In this document: in pieces, positions 46,001 through 54,234 of the stretch
Position numbering within the stretch: the stretch's first letter is position 1
Layout of the letters: each line of letters starts with the position of its first letter
Source: Erythrobacter sp.
GTDB taxonomy: Bacteria > Pseudomonadota > Alphaproteobacteria > Sphingomonadales > Sphingomonadaceae
NCBI GenBank assembly: GCA_029937545.1
Contig: JAPYPR010000008.1
Coordinates: 45,333-109,332 of the forward strand
Reading direction: 5' to 3'
DNA length: 64,000 nucleotides
The notes under the pieces: generated by a model
Databases searched by the model: none
Seen by the model: only the letters and a program-made list of their open reading frames with translations
What the model was told of the DNA's origin: nothing
Program-made: the position numbers and the translations under genes

Positions 46001-47653
46001 ATCGGTAAGTTCATAGAAGTAGGGATCATCCGGCAGCGCGTGAAAAAACCTACCCTCAGAAACCGCAAGGAGGTTCTGTGTTAGCGCAAAAGTTTTCTCT
46101 GAACCGAGATCTGCGCTCTCGAAAACCCTGGTATCGTCGCTTTGCTGGGAACTTACGCGTGCCAGGACATCCTTTGCGTGAGCCGAAAGGCGCTTCGTGA
46201 AAATCAAAGGGTCTTCGCTTGCAGTCTGATCTTGGCTACTTTTGCGTACATGCTCAAAGAGAAGTCGTTCGATGCTTAGCTCATCGAAGTTTTGGATACT
46301 CCCACTCTCTAGTAAATCGAAGGCAATCCCAAGCACTCGGGGGTTGCGAAGCGTCTTGATCACCCGCGAACTGAGATTGCCATGTGGGACGCCGTTTTGC
46401 TCAAGGATGCTTCTGAGCTCTGGCTCCGACCATTCAGGGATCGGGATGAGCTGCTGCTTCGTCAAAAGTGCGGAGCGTAAACGACCATCGAAGTAGCTAT
46501 TTCGCACTGAAACGACCAGCCGCCCTCCGAGACCAGAAAGTTCCTTAGCCATGCCGTCAAGCCTGTCTGCCCATCGGTAATCAGGATATTGATTAAGACC
46601 GTCGACGAATACCACGAGGTTCGGCGTTGTGCCGTGTGTCTCAGTGGACCATTGCTCCATGACATTTCGCCACCGCCTTAGAGCATGTTCATTTGGGATG
46701 CTGGAGGTTTGCTTGATTATTTGCTGAGTGAGAAATTCTCGCTCATTCGCATCGGCCATCCCCTTCGGGAACTCTGATGCCGGAATTACGAGTGTGATTG
46801 GCGGATTGTCTTGTTCGGCCCAGCTCTGAGCAAAAAGCCATGTTTTACCGCGCCCCTCACCTCCAATCAGAACGACAACCTCGTCTGCAAGAGAACTGAA
46901 AACTCGAGTGCCAATCTGGGTTGATAGCGGCTGGCGTGAAACAACCGGTAAAGGGTTGATGGCAAGTGGGGATACCTGTTGACCGAACTGCTGCCTTGCT
47001 TGCCTCGGATCGGAAAATGCTCCTCGCAACCATTGCGAATTGGCATCTTGAGCTATCGATGGCCCGAGGACTGGGTTACGAAGGAACGCTAAGATTTGCT
47101 GCGAGCAATGTTCGAAGCTCGGATGATCTTGGATTTTTGCCAGTGCCGCTTCTGCGAGATTTGCCTGATGCTTATCTTTCAGTTTGTCTTCTAGAAATGC
47201 GACTGTCGCATCTTTGCCAAGCGCGCAAAGAACCGCAAGTTCAGGGATAGAAGACGTCGGCGACCAGTCGAGGAGCAGGAGGTTGATGCCCATTTTCTGG
47301 GTTGCGCGCTCCAAAGGATCAGCAATCTGCGTTTTCATCTCTATGGTCGCGCCGAGTACCCACAGGTCAGGCATCGGGTGGCTTGCAAGTATCTCCGTAA
47401 GCTTGCTGAGAACTTCGTTCTTTTTGATAGCGCCAGTGTACAACTTCGCTTCAAATGCAATCGCCCCGGTCGAAGCAGTTCCGCTACCATCCTTGCCATG
47501 TTGCGAGCCCGAGCCCGCAAGCCGAAAAGTTCGCTTTGTGATGGCACTGAATATCGATGCGAGCAGGCCCTCAAAGCCGTCATGACCGCTGTGCTTGAGC
47601 GCAGTCAGTGCTGCCCGAATATCACTCAGTTCTTTTTCTATCGACTTGTCCAT
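43028..47653 (-). CDS. PD-(D/E)XK nuclease-STAND NTPase (Avs-like antiviral protein)
   Basis: This 1541-aa protein has three parts. Residues 20-110 match a PD-(D/E)XK fold: candidate E28, D55 in GKDGSG, and E68-x-K70 in AFEAK. Residues 258-360 form a P-loop NTPase with Walker A GGEGRGKT (264-271) and Walker B LVVFVDGLNQ. Residues from about 600 on are alpha-helical repeats (TPR/HEAT-like). This layout is that of Avs-type STAND proteins, which sense phage proteins and activate an N-terminal nuclease. The gene is the island's left-most and seems a one-gene system. No good ribosome binding site precedes ATG 47653. Which Avs group it belongs to cannot be told. Confidence 0.75.
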   Translation of the reverse strand: MDKSIEKELSDIRAALTALKHSGHDGFEGLLASIFSAITKRTFRLAGSGSQHGKDGSGTASTGAIAFEAKLYTGAIKKNEVLSKLTEILASHPMPDLWVLGATIEMKTQIADPLERATQKMGINLLLLDWSPTSSIPELAVLCALGKDATVAFLEDKLKDKHQANLAEAALAKIQDHPSFEHCSQQILAFLRNPVLGPSIAQDANSQWLRGAFSDPRQARQQFGQQVSPLAINPLPVVSRQPLSTQIGTRVFSSLADEVVVLIGGEGRGKTWLFAQSWAEQDNPPITLVIPASEFPKGMADANEREFLTQQIIKQTSSIPNEHALRRWRNVMEQWSTETHGTTPNLVVFVDGLNQYPDYRWADRLDGMAKELSGLGGRLVVSVRNSYFDGRLRSALLTKQQLIPIPEWSEPELRSILEQNGVPHGNLSSRVIKTLRNPRVLGIAFDLLESGSIQNFDELSIERLLFEHVRKSSQDQTASEDPLIFTKRLSAHAKDVLARVSSQQSDDTRVFESADLGSEKTFALTQNLLAVSEGRFFHALPDDPYFYELTDDGLIVALGFAVLDAMRSSLRNKTPADEALDAMLEPISALDLTAEAVNAAMVISSIDETASDSTVAALIAAYLRLQNIDEDSYPAFEAVIRTRTNAAMEALRELAVTSAHVSNEDWLTHSLRELRGDANAWSAMSGHIHNWLRCYSLDPKIGVFKDSSKGEEAYEVKVAEREQVLSTRLDDLSDDERAFFTTQMTRDDALASSQIAAKVFRLLAGMALEDFTESLVAWAFGQAINSDLHRPYDEYMYLVRFNTIDWARTREALLQHAEPLSKKDTSKAGKWAYVHVLRATSTFEDGQICLQLVEELTKDRERFEGWRLIEKYCATDPCDPSSERPENINQTATDYRAIDLDNLRISLGMTAEDHFLQDASFGLARFDPETAIEVHRSVVEKFSASATNSTKHRLLGLREETALVTGTARERLLNLARQKSRPYRDDSDSRDDWILAQYGLLMSFPHLDGDEQLEALLSLNSYGPPLLDLADVLKEATPLALERALDRCVQSDDPDFKMTILMVARYSATEMTERSVVSLRKLANDDKSSVRSIAIGTLVELDDAEFIQTFANSQWDANVLNARECHFERWDGAKAIARAYRHGLLSEQSAVSRVSREHYHLLALAADNADLSEIPNRLNASVAKMLELDLPLVGPTITQSNGDQRKAFHTPLRSVEEPQNELSPEDFSKRLSETEEEFDARQERGRKAFESFEDTLSRNDARQIIDDTALATLRACARSNPNLLEEWATAFLENSGRKVRHICNFGLRVAEVLSHNNPEFAARLFQHLRGNRGFVNIVQGPAALGLESLSIWEAADHSAINKLREIRLDEAATDHDIAQEVLAALSAGKSAVLDAYVEKKLNCEEPVNVSRALMVCGFAHANEDREAIIANHEGLTGIIGKAAEAARYAYNRNLWAIHWYELVRVAQSNEDFWRFSVLFLKVVDGRYQTWERSEKPCGEPMENFEPSIWREIERRIGKWKKKRSDKLFGEKAPANFFLVGG

Positions 47654-48039
47654 ATCGCGTTTTTTATACCCGGTTGCGGTGCTCGGCTAACATGTAACAT
47701 GCACTGACTCAGAATGCTTAAATGAGCGACGGCTTTTGGGAAGTTCGCTCGGAAAAAGTAGCGACCGACATTGGGGCGCAATTGAGCCATTAGACCTGAT
47801 GGTTGGGAGGTACCGACTGGCAGGAGGTGGTGTCATTCGACCGCTGAGCTTTGCCGATCTGTCGAGCGTAGCTTGCGCGAACTCGACGGAGTTGGAAGAT
47901 AGTGAATTGCAAGCCATTCAAAGTGGGGATGAAAGAGCGGGCAGGCTTGATCAGGTTTAATATTATACTGCAGTTTTGAATGTCTTAAAGATCAAACAAA
48001 AAGTGGGGCATCCTTTGCAGTCGCTTTCTAACTCTGAGG
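47654..48039. other. Intergenic region with a 16-bp repeat
   Basis: A 74-aa ORF at 47736-47960 lacks a good start and similarity, so I do not call it. The stretch 47765-47780 (CCGACATTGGGGCGCA) recurs at 51108-51123, beyond the CBASS cluster. Promoters for the divergent Avs-like gene and the patatin gene should be here. Confidence 0.5.
47765..47780 (+). repeat. 16-bp direct repeat, left of CBASS cassette
   Basis: CCGACATTGGGGCGCA is identical to 51108-51123. The two copies enclose the patatin, CD-NTase, DisA_N-like and Cap15 genes (about 3.3 kb). Confidence 0.6.
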
Positions 48040-48996
48040 ATGATTCTAGTGGCTGCGAAATCTGAACGATCGGGTGAGCATTACTTGAAGGTGCTCAGCC
48101 TAGATGGTGGAGGGGCCAAGGGATTTTACACGCTCGGTGCTCTCTTCGAGATTGAAGCAATAGCGGGGCGCAGACTCTGCGATGAGTTTGATCTAATTTA
48201 TGGGACTTCGACCGGAGCCATTATTGCTGCGCTGTTGGGCCTAGGCCACTCAGTTGAGGAGGTTGAAGCTCTATATCGAAGTCATGTTGTCAAAATCATG
48301 GGTCGGTGGCTTCCGCGTTCCCGGAGCGCAGAGCTGGAAATGCTTGCCCAGGAGGTCTTTGGTGACCGCAAATTTGAGGCTTTCAAGACGCACGTGGGAA
48401 TTGTGGGGACGCGATGGGAGGAAGAACGACCGATAATCTTCAAAACTAGCAAAGATCAGGCCTTCGCCGGTGCGGCAACCTTTACCCCAGGCTTCGGATG
48501 CGAAATTCGGGATGCGGTTGTTGGCTCGTGCTCAGCTTACCCCATGTTCAATCGAAAGGTAGTCAAGACAGCGCGAGGTGAGATCATCGACGTTCGCGAT
48601 GGCGGTTTCGTTGCAAACAATCCTACTCTGTATGCAATTGCTGATGCGACCGAAACTTTTGGATATTCTCGCGACAGAGTCCGAGTTTTCAGCATTGGCG
48701 TAGGTGAGTACCCGTCACCAAAGTTGCCGGCTTGGAATATTCGAAAGTGGTTTAGCAGACTTCCCAGCATGCGCTTCCTGCAGAAGACCATGGAGATCAG
48801 TACACAATCGATGGATCAATTCAGGCGGGTTCTGTTTCGCGAGGTCGAGACGCTCCGCATCAACGAGCGATACACGAACCCGGAGATGGCTACGGACTTG
48901 CTCGAGTCGGACCTGAAGAAGCTGAGCTTGCTCTGGCAGCGCGGACGCGACTCAGCTCGCGAGCAGGAAGAAAGAATTAAGCAGCTACTGACCTGA
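48040..48996 (+). CDS. Patatin-like phospholipase, CBASS effector (CapV-like)
   Basis: This 318-aa protein has the patatin dyad and oxyanion loop: LDGGGAKGFYTLG near residue 20-35, the GxSxG box in YGTSTGAIIAALLG, and the Asp of DGGFVANNP. In CBASS, CapV is activated by a cyclic nucleotide and degrades membrane phospholipids, killing the infected cell. The next gene, 10 bp on, is a CD-NTase, which gives the pairing. GAGG sits too close to ATG 48040, so the true start may be GTG 48049. Confidence 0.85.
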   Translation: MILVAAKSERSGEHYLKVLSLDGGGAKGFYTLGALFEIEAIAGRRLCDEFDLIYGTSTGAIIAALLGLGHSVEEVEALYRSHVVKIMGRWLPRSRSAELEMLAQEVFGDRKFEAFKTHVGIVGTRWEEERPIIFKTSKDQAFAGAATFTPGFGCEIRDAVVGSCSAYPMFNRKVVKTARGEIIDVRDGGFVANNPTLYAIADATETFGYSRDRVRVFSIGVGEYPSPKLPAWNIRKWFSRLPSMRFLQKTMEISTQSMDQFRRVLFREVETLRINERYTNPEMATDLLESDLKKLSLLWQRGRDSAREQEERIKQLLT

Positions 48997-49006
48997 AAGA
49001 CAAAGA

Positions 49007-49888
49007 ATGGCGATCTCAGAGAATCAACTCGAAACCTGGTCTAACCAAGGGCCTACCGGACAGTTCACAGATACCTACAATGCCATCCGAAATAGGTTGC
49101 TCGACAACAACGCCCCGTACCCATCGTCCAAGGTCGACGTGTATCTCCAAGGTTCGTATCGGAACAACACGAACGTCTGGGGCGATAGCGATGTTGATAT
49201 AGTCCTCTGTCACACGGGCGCATTCTTCTACGATATTGATGCGCTCAATGAGGGAGGTAAGGCCGCATTCAAAGCCGACTATCCCAATGACGCTGCATAC
49301 GGATACACCCAATTCAAGAAGGACGCAGAGGACTATATTCTATCACTCTACGCTGGGGTAACCACCGGCGGGAAAGCCCTAAAAATTCCTGCCGGCGGAA
49401 ACCGTCGCGATGCAGACGTTATTGTTTGCCAATCCGTCCGGCGATACGTGTCGTATGGACCTGCCCCGGGAACCAAGCACGAAGGCATCGCGTTTTTCGC
49501 AGACGGGACACGTATCGATAACTTCCCGAAGCAGCACGCCGAAAATTGCACCTTGAAGCACCAGGCGACAGAACAGCGCTTCAAGCGCATGGTTCGAGTG
49601 TTCAAGAACATGCGCAATTCGCTCATCGACAGCGGACATCTCACCGATGACGTTGCCCCGTCCTATTTCATTGAAGGAATGCTCTTCAATGTTCCGAATG
49701 ACCGCTTCGTTGGAAGCTATCAGGATATGTGGGTAAATTGCTTCAACTGGCTAATTGAAGCTGACCCAGATCGATTGACGACCGGCAGCCAACTACATTG
49801 GTTGGTCCGTGACAAAGAGTCAGTCTGTTGGCCGAGCAACCACTTCCATGAGTTTCTGGCGGCGTTGAGAGGCGCCTGGGAAGCATAG
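49007..49888 (+). CDS. CD-NTase (cGAS/DncV-like nucleotidyltransferase) of CBASS
   Basis: This 293-aa protein has the nucleotidyltransferase signature QGSYRNNTNVWGDSDVDIVL: G49-S50 with catalytic D62 and D64, and a third Asp probably in RDADVIV. This is the SMODS/CD-NTase pattern. It makes the cyclic oligonucleotide that activates the neighbouring effectors. Its clade and product cannot be assigned without alignment. It lies in an operon with the patatin gene. Confidence 0.85.
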   Translation: MAISENQLETWSNQGPTGQFTDTYNAIRNRLLDNNAPYPSSKVDVYLQGSYRNNTNVWGDSDVDIVLCHTGAFFYDIDALNEGGKAAFKADYPNDAAYGYTQFKKDAEDYILSLYAGVTTGGKALKIPAGGNRRDADVIVCQSVRRYVSYGPAPGTKHEGIAFFADGTRIDNFPKQHAENCTLKHQATEQRFKRMVRVFKNMRNSLIDSGHLTDDVAPSYFIEGMLFNVPNDRFVGSYQDMWVNCFNWLIEADPDRLTTGSQLHWLVRDKESVCWPSNHFHEFLAALRGAWEA

Positions 49889-49958
49889 CGAAAAAATGAC
49901 TGCTCAAGCTCGCAAGCAACTGCTCCTCGATGATCGGGTCACCGACGCGATCCTCAGC

Positions 49959-50447
49959 TCACTTGTCGCTCGCTACGCCTGTGCGGAAGAACGAGATGCC
50001 CTCTTTCGACAGGATAGAACATAGATCAACGTTTGGCGCCGCAGACAAAGCATGGGCACTGTTGAATGCGGAGCCGTGGTTTGCCTCCGGGGCGACGGGA
50101 GGCGCGGTGCTCACAATTCGCATCGACCACGCTTCCAGCCTGTATTCTTCCGGCTCATGGCGACGTGAGAACAGTACCGCACCATCGTGAATACTTGGAT
50201 TCAGATCATAGGCTGTGTGTAAAACATGACAAAAGTCTTCACAAAATGGAGCACCAGTGGGTGGAGTGGGGTCTCGTTTCATTGCCACACAATCTCGCTC
50301 AGTGATTGAGCCTGTGGCAAAAACAAGAATTAGAGGATAATAGGGCAATTCTCGCAGCAAGAGCTTCCTGAGCGTTTCCTCAAGATAGCCAGCTTGATCA
50401 GAGGGCAAATTGCTTACACGAGTTTCCATATCGACACTGCTTATCAT
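49959..50447 (-). CDS. DisA_N/DAC-like domain protein, opposite strand within CBASS
   Basis: The ORF runs on the minus strand between CD-NTase and Cap15. The C-terminal two thirds contain DLNPSIHDGAVLFSR, NHGSAFNSAHALS and DLCSILSKEGISFF. This order (DGA, then an N/RGSA-type loop, then an SKEG strand) matches the DisA_N diadenylate-cyclase fold and its sensor relatives, with the catalytic RHR segment not evident. It is probably an inactive nucleotide sensor or an atypical cyclase. ATG 50447 has GGTGA upstream; ATG 50429 and TTG 50408 are alternatives. The first two choices overlap the start of the divergent Cap15 gene. Confidence 0.55.
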   Translation of the reverse strand: MISSVDMETRVSNLPSDQAGYLEETLRKLLLRELPYYPLILVFATGSITERDCVAMKRDPTPPTGAPFCEDFCHVLHTAYDLNPSIHDGAVLFSRRHEPEEYRLEAWSMRIVSTAPPVAPEANHGSAFNSAHALSAAPNVDLCSILSKEGISFFRTGVASDK

Positions 50448-51054
50448 CGCGGTCACCGTGTGGGGAGTTTTTCTATGGTTTCTGGGCATTGAGCTCAGTT
50501 GGGATCACGCGAAGCCGTACACATTTACGCTAGGCTTTCTTACTGCTCTTGTTTGGCTGTTTGATAAGTATCTGTGGCAATTTGGGTTTTTTTCATTTCT
50601 CGACACGAGACCGTCTTTGCAGGGAACCTGGCGTGTAGAACTGAACTCCACCTATCGTAACCCAAATAATGGAGAGCCATCAAAAACCGTGGAAGCGTTT
50701 GCAGTGATCCGGCAAACGTATTCAATGCTTTCCATACGGATCATGTCTGAGGAATCGGAATCTTTTCTCGTAGCCAGTCGCGTTGAAAAGAATGAGGACG
50801 GGACTTTCTACATCTATGGTGTTTATCAGAGCGACCCCAAGATCCATAAGCGTGGGCAAGCTGCTCAACACGGAAAGGTCAGCGAGATCCACTATGGAAG
50901 CTTCAAGTACAAGCTCATTGGTACACCTGTTGAACAAATTGATGGGCATTATTGGACCGACCGCCATACAAATGGTTCGATAAAGTTCGTCGACCGAAGG
51001 AAAGCGCTTTTTGACAGCTATGAGAAAGCCAAGGCGGAGTACGCCGAACCATAG
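50410..51054 (+). CDS. Cap15-like 2TM beta-barrel CBASS effector
   Basis: This ~214-aa protein has two membrane helices (about residues 6-25 and 37-60, ending in LFDKYLW). A beta-rich domain follows with LQGTWRVELNS, VIRQTYSMLSIRIMSEESES, and GHYWTDRHTNGSI. This pattern matches the S-2TM-beta/Cap15 effector, which binds a cyclic dinucleotide and disrupts the inner membrane. The probable start is TTG 50410, with AGAGGG upstream. It is on the CD-NTase strand but 521 bp away, beyond the DisA_N-like gene, so it probably has its own promoter. Confidence 0.82.
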   Translation: MLTRVSISTLLIIAVTVWGVFLWFLGIELSWDHAKPYTFTLGFLTALVWLFDKYLWQFGFFSFLDTRPSLQGTWRVELNSTYRNPNNGEPSKTVEAFAVIRQTYSMLSIRIMSEESESFLVASRVEKNEDGTFYIYGVYQSDPKIHKRGQAAQHGKVSEIHYGSFKYKLIGTPVEQIDGHYWTDRHTNGSIKFVDRRKALFDSYEKAKAEYAEP

Positions 51055-51107
51055 CTTTAATGAAGCGAATGTCCGCTTTGAGTAACTAGCGAGTTGGGTG
51101 CCAGCGT

Positions 51108-51123
51108 CCGACATTGGGGCGCA
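51108..51123 (+). repeat. 16-bp direct repeat, right of CBASS cassette
   Basis: Identical to 47765-47780. It lies 54 bp after the Cap15 stop and 40 bp before the end of the relaxase gene. Confidence 0.6.
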
Positions 51124-51162
51124 TTTCTGCCGGGCAGCTTCCCGAACTTCAGCACATCCCTC

Positions 51163-54063
51163 TTAAATTCCCAATCCCCTCCCTCGCCCAAGATCGAGCC
51201 TATGGTGAAACGCGAGCTCGCCGCCAAGCGAGCGACCGCTGCCGGTGCTGATACCCAACTCGGTCTTGCGATTGGCGAGGAGCGATTCGAGCTGGGGGTC
51301 GCGCTGAAGGCTCTTGGCCATACTCGCCATCTCAGACCGAGTTGAACGGTAGCTGCTCATCTCCCCATGCACGTAATTGTGCTGGCTCTTTCGCTCAAGC
51401 TTGTGCCAGCGGGCAACAAATTGGTCGGCTCGCTCCTGCCCAGTTTCCCGAATTTTCTGCTCGGCTTTCATGGCAAGAATGGCGCGGCGCACCCGTCCAC
51501 TTGCGGCTTCGTGCGCGAGCGGCTGATCCGTGAGGTAGGCACGCTCGATATCGCGTGAATAGTTTGCGCCAAAGCCGTCCAGCTCGTTGCGGGCAGCCAC
51601 GAGCTCCTGCCTCAGCGCCGCATGACCGCCCTGCTCAAAAGGCTGATCGAGTGTCGCGCCGTTTTCCTGCGCGAGGAACAGATGGCTGACAGCCCGGGCA
51701 TGACGCTGAACAGCTGCCTGCGCCTTGATCTGCCGATCTGTTTCCGGCGCTGGCGAGTGCGGCAACTGCAGACCATTCAAAAGGCCGCGCACCTTTTCAG
51801 GGACCTTGCGGACGATCTCGGCGACCCGCTCGCGGAAGCTGATACCGCGCCGCTCGGCAAAGCGACATTCCACGCCTTCGCTCCGGCCATAGTCGGAAGC
51901 CATATCCTTGGTGCGTTCGCGAGAAAGGGTGCGGACAAGTTTTTCGGCATCCGCGAAGTCATCTTTGCCATAGTGCAGCGAGACGGACTCGCGGTGACGC
52001 GACAGCGCGACATAGGCGCTGTGCTGATCCATTCCCGGCGTGGCCAAGACATGGGTACGGTCCACGGTCACGCCTTGCGACTTGTGGATGGTCGCGGCGT
52101 AACCGTGATCGATATGGGCATAGTCCTTTGTGTCGAATGCTACGCTTCGACCATCGTCGAGCAACACAGCCATACGCTGCGCGCTGACCGATTGCACCGT
52201 GCCAAGGCTCCCGTTCTTGACGCCCAGCTCGCGGTCGTTGCGCAGAAACATCAACCGATCGCCGGTTGCAAAGTCTCGCGTGCCGCGCTCGGCGTTTATG
52301 GACACGTCCGCACCAAGCGCGCTGTCCTCGCGCAGCTTGCCGCGCGCCAGAACATTGAGCGCGCGCACCTCATCATTGGTGTGCGTCAGAATCATCCGCG
52401 AGTGCTCGGGATCGGCGGCGCGTTCGCGGTTCCAGCTCTCAATCAGTTCCTCACGCGCAGCGTCGCGCGTCTCGGCAGTGTGCACCATACCGTTCGCGGA
52501 ATACGCATCCACTGCATCGGCGGTGCGTCCGGTCGCCAAATGCCGCGTGGCATCGCGCTGCCAGTCAACCTGCTGCCGCCTGATCTCGGTGATCTCGACA
52601 TGGCCATGCCGCTCGGCAATCGACCGGAACGCCGCACCCGCTTCGATGGCCTGCAACTGCTGCGGATCGCCGACCAGAACGACCTTCGCTCCGGCATCAT
52701 TCGCGACAGAAAGAACCCGCTCCATCTGGCGCGAACCGATCATCCCGGCCTCGTCGATCACGAGCACGTCACTCGCGGTAAGCAAGTCACGGCCCTGCGC
52801 CCACTGATGCTCAAGGCTGGCGATGGTGCGCGAGGCGATACCCGATCCGCCTTCGAGATTTTCAGCGGCAATGCCGGAAAGCGCTGCGCCGCGCACCGAA
52901 AGGCCAGCATGCTCCCACGCCTCGCGCGCAACGCCCAGCATCGCGCTCTTCCCCGTCCCGGCATAGCCGACGACGATCCCAAGGTCTCCGCCAGCAGTTA
53001 CATGATCGAAGGCCGCGCGCTGCTCGCCTGAAAGGACAAGTCCCCGCACTTCGGCGGCGGAAAGCGCACGCTCGCATGGCTGCCCCCGAAGGCGAAATTG
53101 CTCGCGCCTGGCGATCAAAGCGGAAGCGCGTTCCATTCGCGCTTCCACCTCGATCATGTCGCGCGACGTAAAACGTTCGTTCCCGCGACCATCCTTGCCC
53201 AACGCGACCAGATTAGGGGAGGACTGCACTGTACTCAATGCGCGATCGAACTGTTCTTTGCCATCCGAATGACGGTGCACAAACTTCGCAAGGTCGCGGC
53301 GCGTAAATGTCGCCTGGCCCTTGGTAATCGCGTCGAGGGCAATGTCGGGATTGGCGATGATCCGCTCGCCGTTTTCGCGGGCGATGGCGTGATGTTCGAT
53401 CAGCCGGTCCGCGTCCGGCCCCATGCGGAGCGAGGGCGCACCGATCTTGGTCTGAGGCTCAAGGTCAATCCCCTGCACCTCCAGACTGCGATGATCGATC
53501 CGCGCGTCGATATCGAGCGATGCCAGCCGCTCGTTGACATGATCGGCCCAGCGCTCGCGCCATGCGCTGATCAGCTCGGTGCGGTTCCAGTCGCGGACCT
53601 TCGGGCCGAAGCCGTCCTCGCTCACTTCCCGCATCGTAAGCATGACATGGGCATGCGGTTTGGCGAGACGGTCCGCTCCGATGTCCCAATGCACGTTGAG
53701 GTCGGCGACCATCCCGCGCTCGACAAACTCTTGCCTTACAAAATCGCGGGCCAGTTCGACTCCTTGCTGCTGGTTCAGCTCGCGCGGAATGGCGAATTCG
53801 ATCTCGCGCGAGAGCTGCGCGTCCTTGCGCAGTTCCGTCGCCTCGACCTCATTCCACAGGGTCGAGCGGTCGCCCAGCCGTTCGGGCGCAGCGTCGGGCA
53901 GCATCACTTCGGAATGGACGACGCCAGCCTTGTTCGTGAAGTCATGCGAACGATCGAGCCGGTCATCATGAAGCCGCTCAGCGGAACGGTAGGCAGCGGA
54001 GGCGACCGCGCTCGATCCCGCGCTGCGGGAAATGACTTTTGCCGAGAAATGGTAGATCGCCAT
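51163..54063 (-). CDS. traA: TraA-type conjugative relaxase/helicase
   Basis: This 966-aa protein starts with a MobA/MobL relaxase domain (MAIYHFSAKVISRSAG at the start, PHAHVMLTMRE with the metal-binding His pair). A RecD/TraI-like helicase follows: VVGYAGTGKS Walker A, LVIDEAGMIGSRQM Walker B and VTVDRTHVL further on. The order and length fit TraA of Ti-like plasmids, which nicks oriT and unwinds the strand. ATG 54063 begins the conserved MAIYH; the ORF extends 37 codons upstream without support. No T4SS genes lie nearby. Confidence 0.9.
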   Translation of the reverse strand: MAIYHFSAKVISRSAGSSAVASAAYRSAERLHDDRLDRSHDFTNKAGVVHSEVMLPDAAPERLGDRSTLWNEVEATELRKDAQLSREIEFAIPRELNQQQGVELARDFVRQEFVERGMVADLNVHWDIGADRLAKPHAHVMLTMREVSEDGFGPKVRDWNRTELISAWRERWADHVNERLASLDIDARIDHRSLEVQGIDLEPQTKIGAPSLRMGPDADRLIEHHAIARENGERIIANPDIALDAITKGQATFTRRDLAKFVHRHSDGKEQFDRALSTVQSSPNLVALGKDGRGNERFTSRDMIEVEARMERASALIARREQFRLRGQPCERALSAAEVRGLVLSGEQRAAFDHVTAGGDLGIVVGYAGTGKSAMLGVAREAWEHAGLSVRGAALSGIAAENLEGGSGIASRTIASLEHQWAQGRDLLTASDVLVIDEAGMIGSRQMERVLSVANDAGAKVVLVGDPQQLQAIEAGAAFRSIAERHGHVEITEIRRQQVDWQRDATRHLATGRTADAVDAYSANGMVHTAETRDAAREELIESWNRERAADPEHSRMILTHTNDEVRALNVLARGKLREDSALGADVSINAERGTRDFATGDRLMFLRNDRELGVKNGSLGTVQSVSAQRMAVLLDDGRSVAFDTKDYAHIDHGYAATIHKSQGVTVDRTHVLATPGMDQHSAYVALSRHRESVSLHYGKDDFADAEKLVRTLSRERTKDMASDYGRSEGVECRFAERRGISFRERVAEIVRKVPEKVRGLLNGLQLPHSPAPETDRQIKAQAAVQRHARAVSHLFLAQENGATLDQPFEQGGHAALRQELVAARNELDGFGANYSRDIERAYLTDQPLAHEAASGRVRRAILAMKAEQKIRETGQERADQFVARWHKLERKSQHNYVHGEMSSYRSTRSEMASMAKSLQRDPQLESLLANRKTELGISTGSGRSLGGELAFHHRLDLGRGRGLGI

Positions 54064-54092
54064 AGCGGCAATCCAGTTACTGCAAACAAGCG

Positions 54093-54120
54093 ACGTCGGC
54101 ACGACGTATAAGCGCGCCCT
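54093..54120 (+). other. Origin of transfer (oriT) with nic site
   Basis: A perfect 6-bp hairpin ACGTCG-GCA-CGACGT is followed directly by ATAAGCGCGCCCT. This matches the RSF1010/Ti-type oriT, in which an inverted repeat precedes TAAGTGCGCCCT, cut near the GCG/CCC step. It lies between the divergent traA and traC-like genes, exactly where Ti-type oriT is found. Confidence 0.78.
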
Positions 54121-54234
54121 CACATGATAAAATCCTGTTCGGGATCGGCCCGTGCCAGCCCGTCCCGGCAACACTGCAGCAATCGGAAGCGAAGCGCTTT
54201 AAGATGTTCCCATCACCCAATGACGGAGACAATC

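Noticed and set aside
47736-47960. 74-aa ORF between the Avs-like gene and the patatin gene
   Set aside because: No good ribosome binding site and no recognisable fold; it overlaps the 16-bp repeat.
49896-50024. 42-aa ORF right after the CD-NTase gene
   Set aside because: It overlaps the end of the DisA_N-like gene and shows no family pattern; could be a remnant of another cargo gene.
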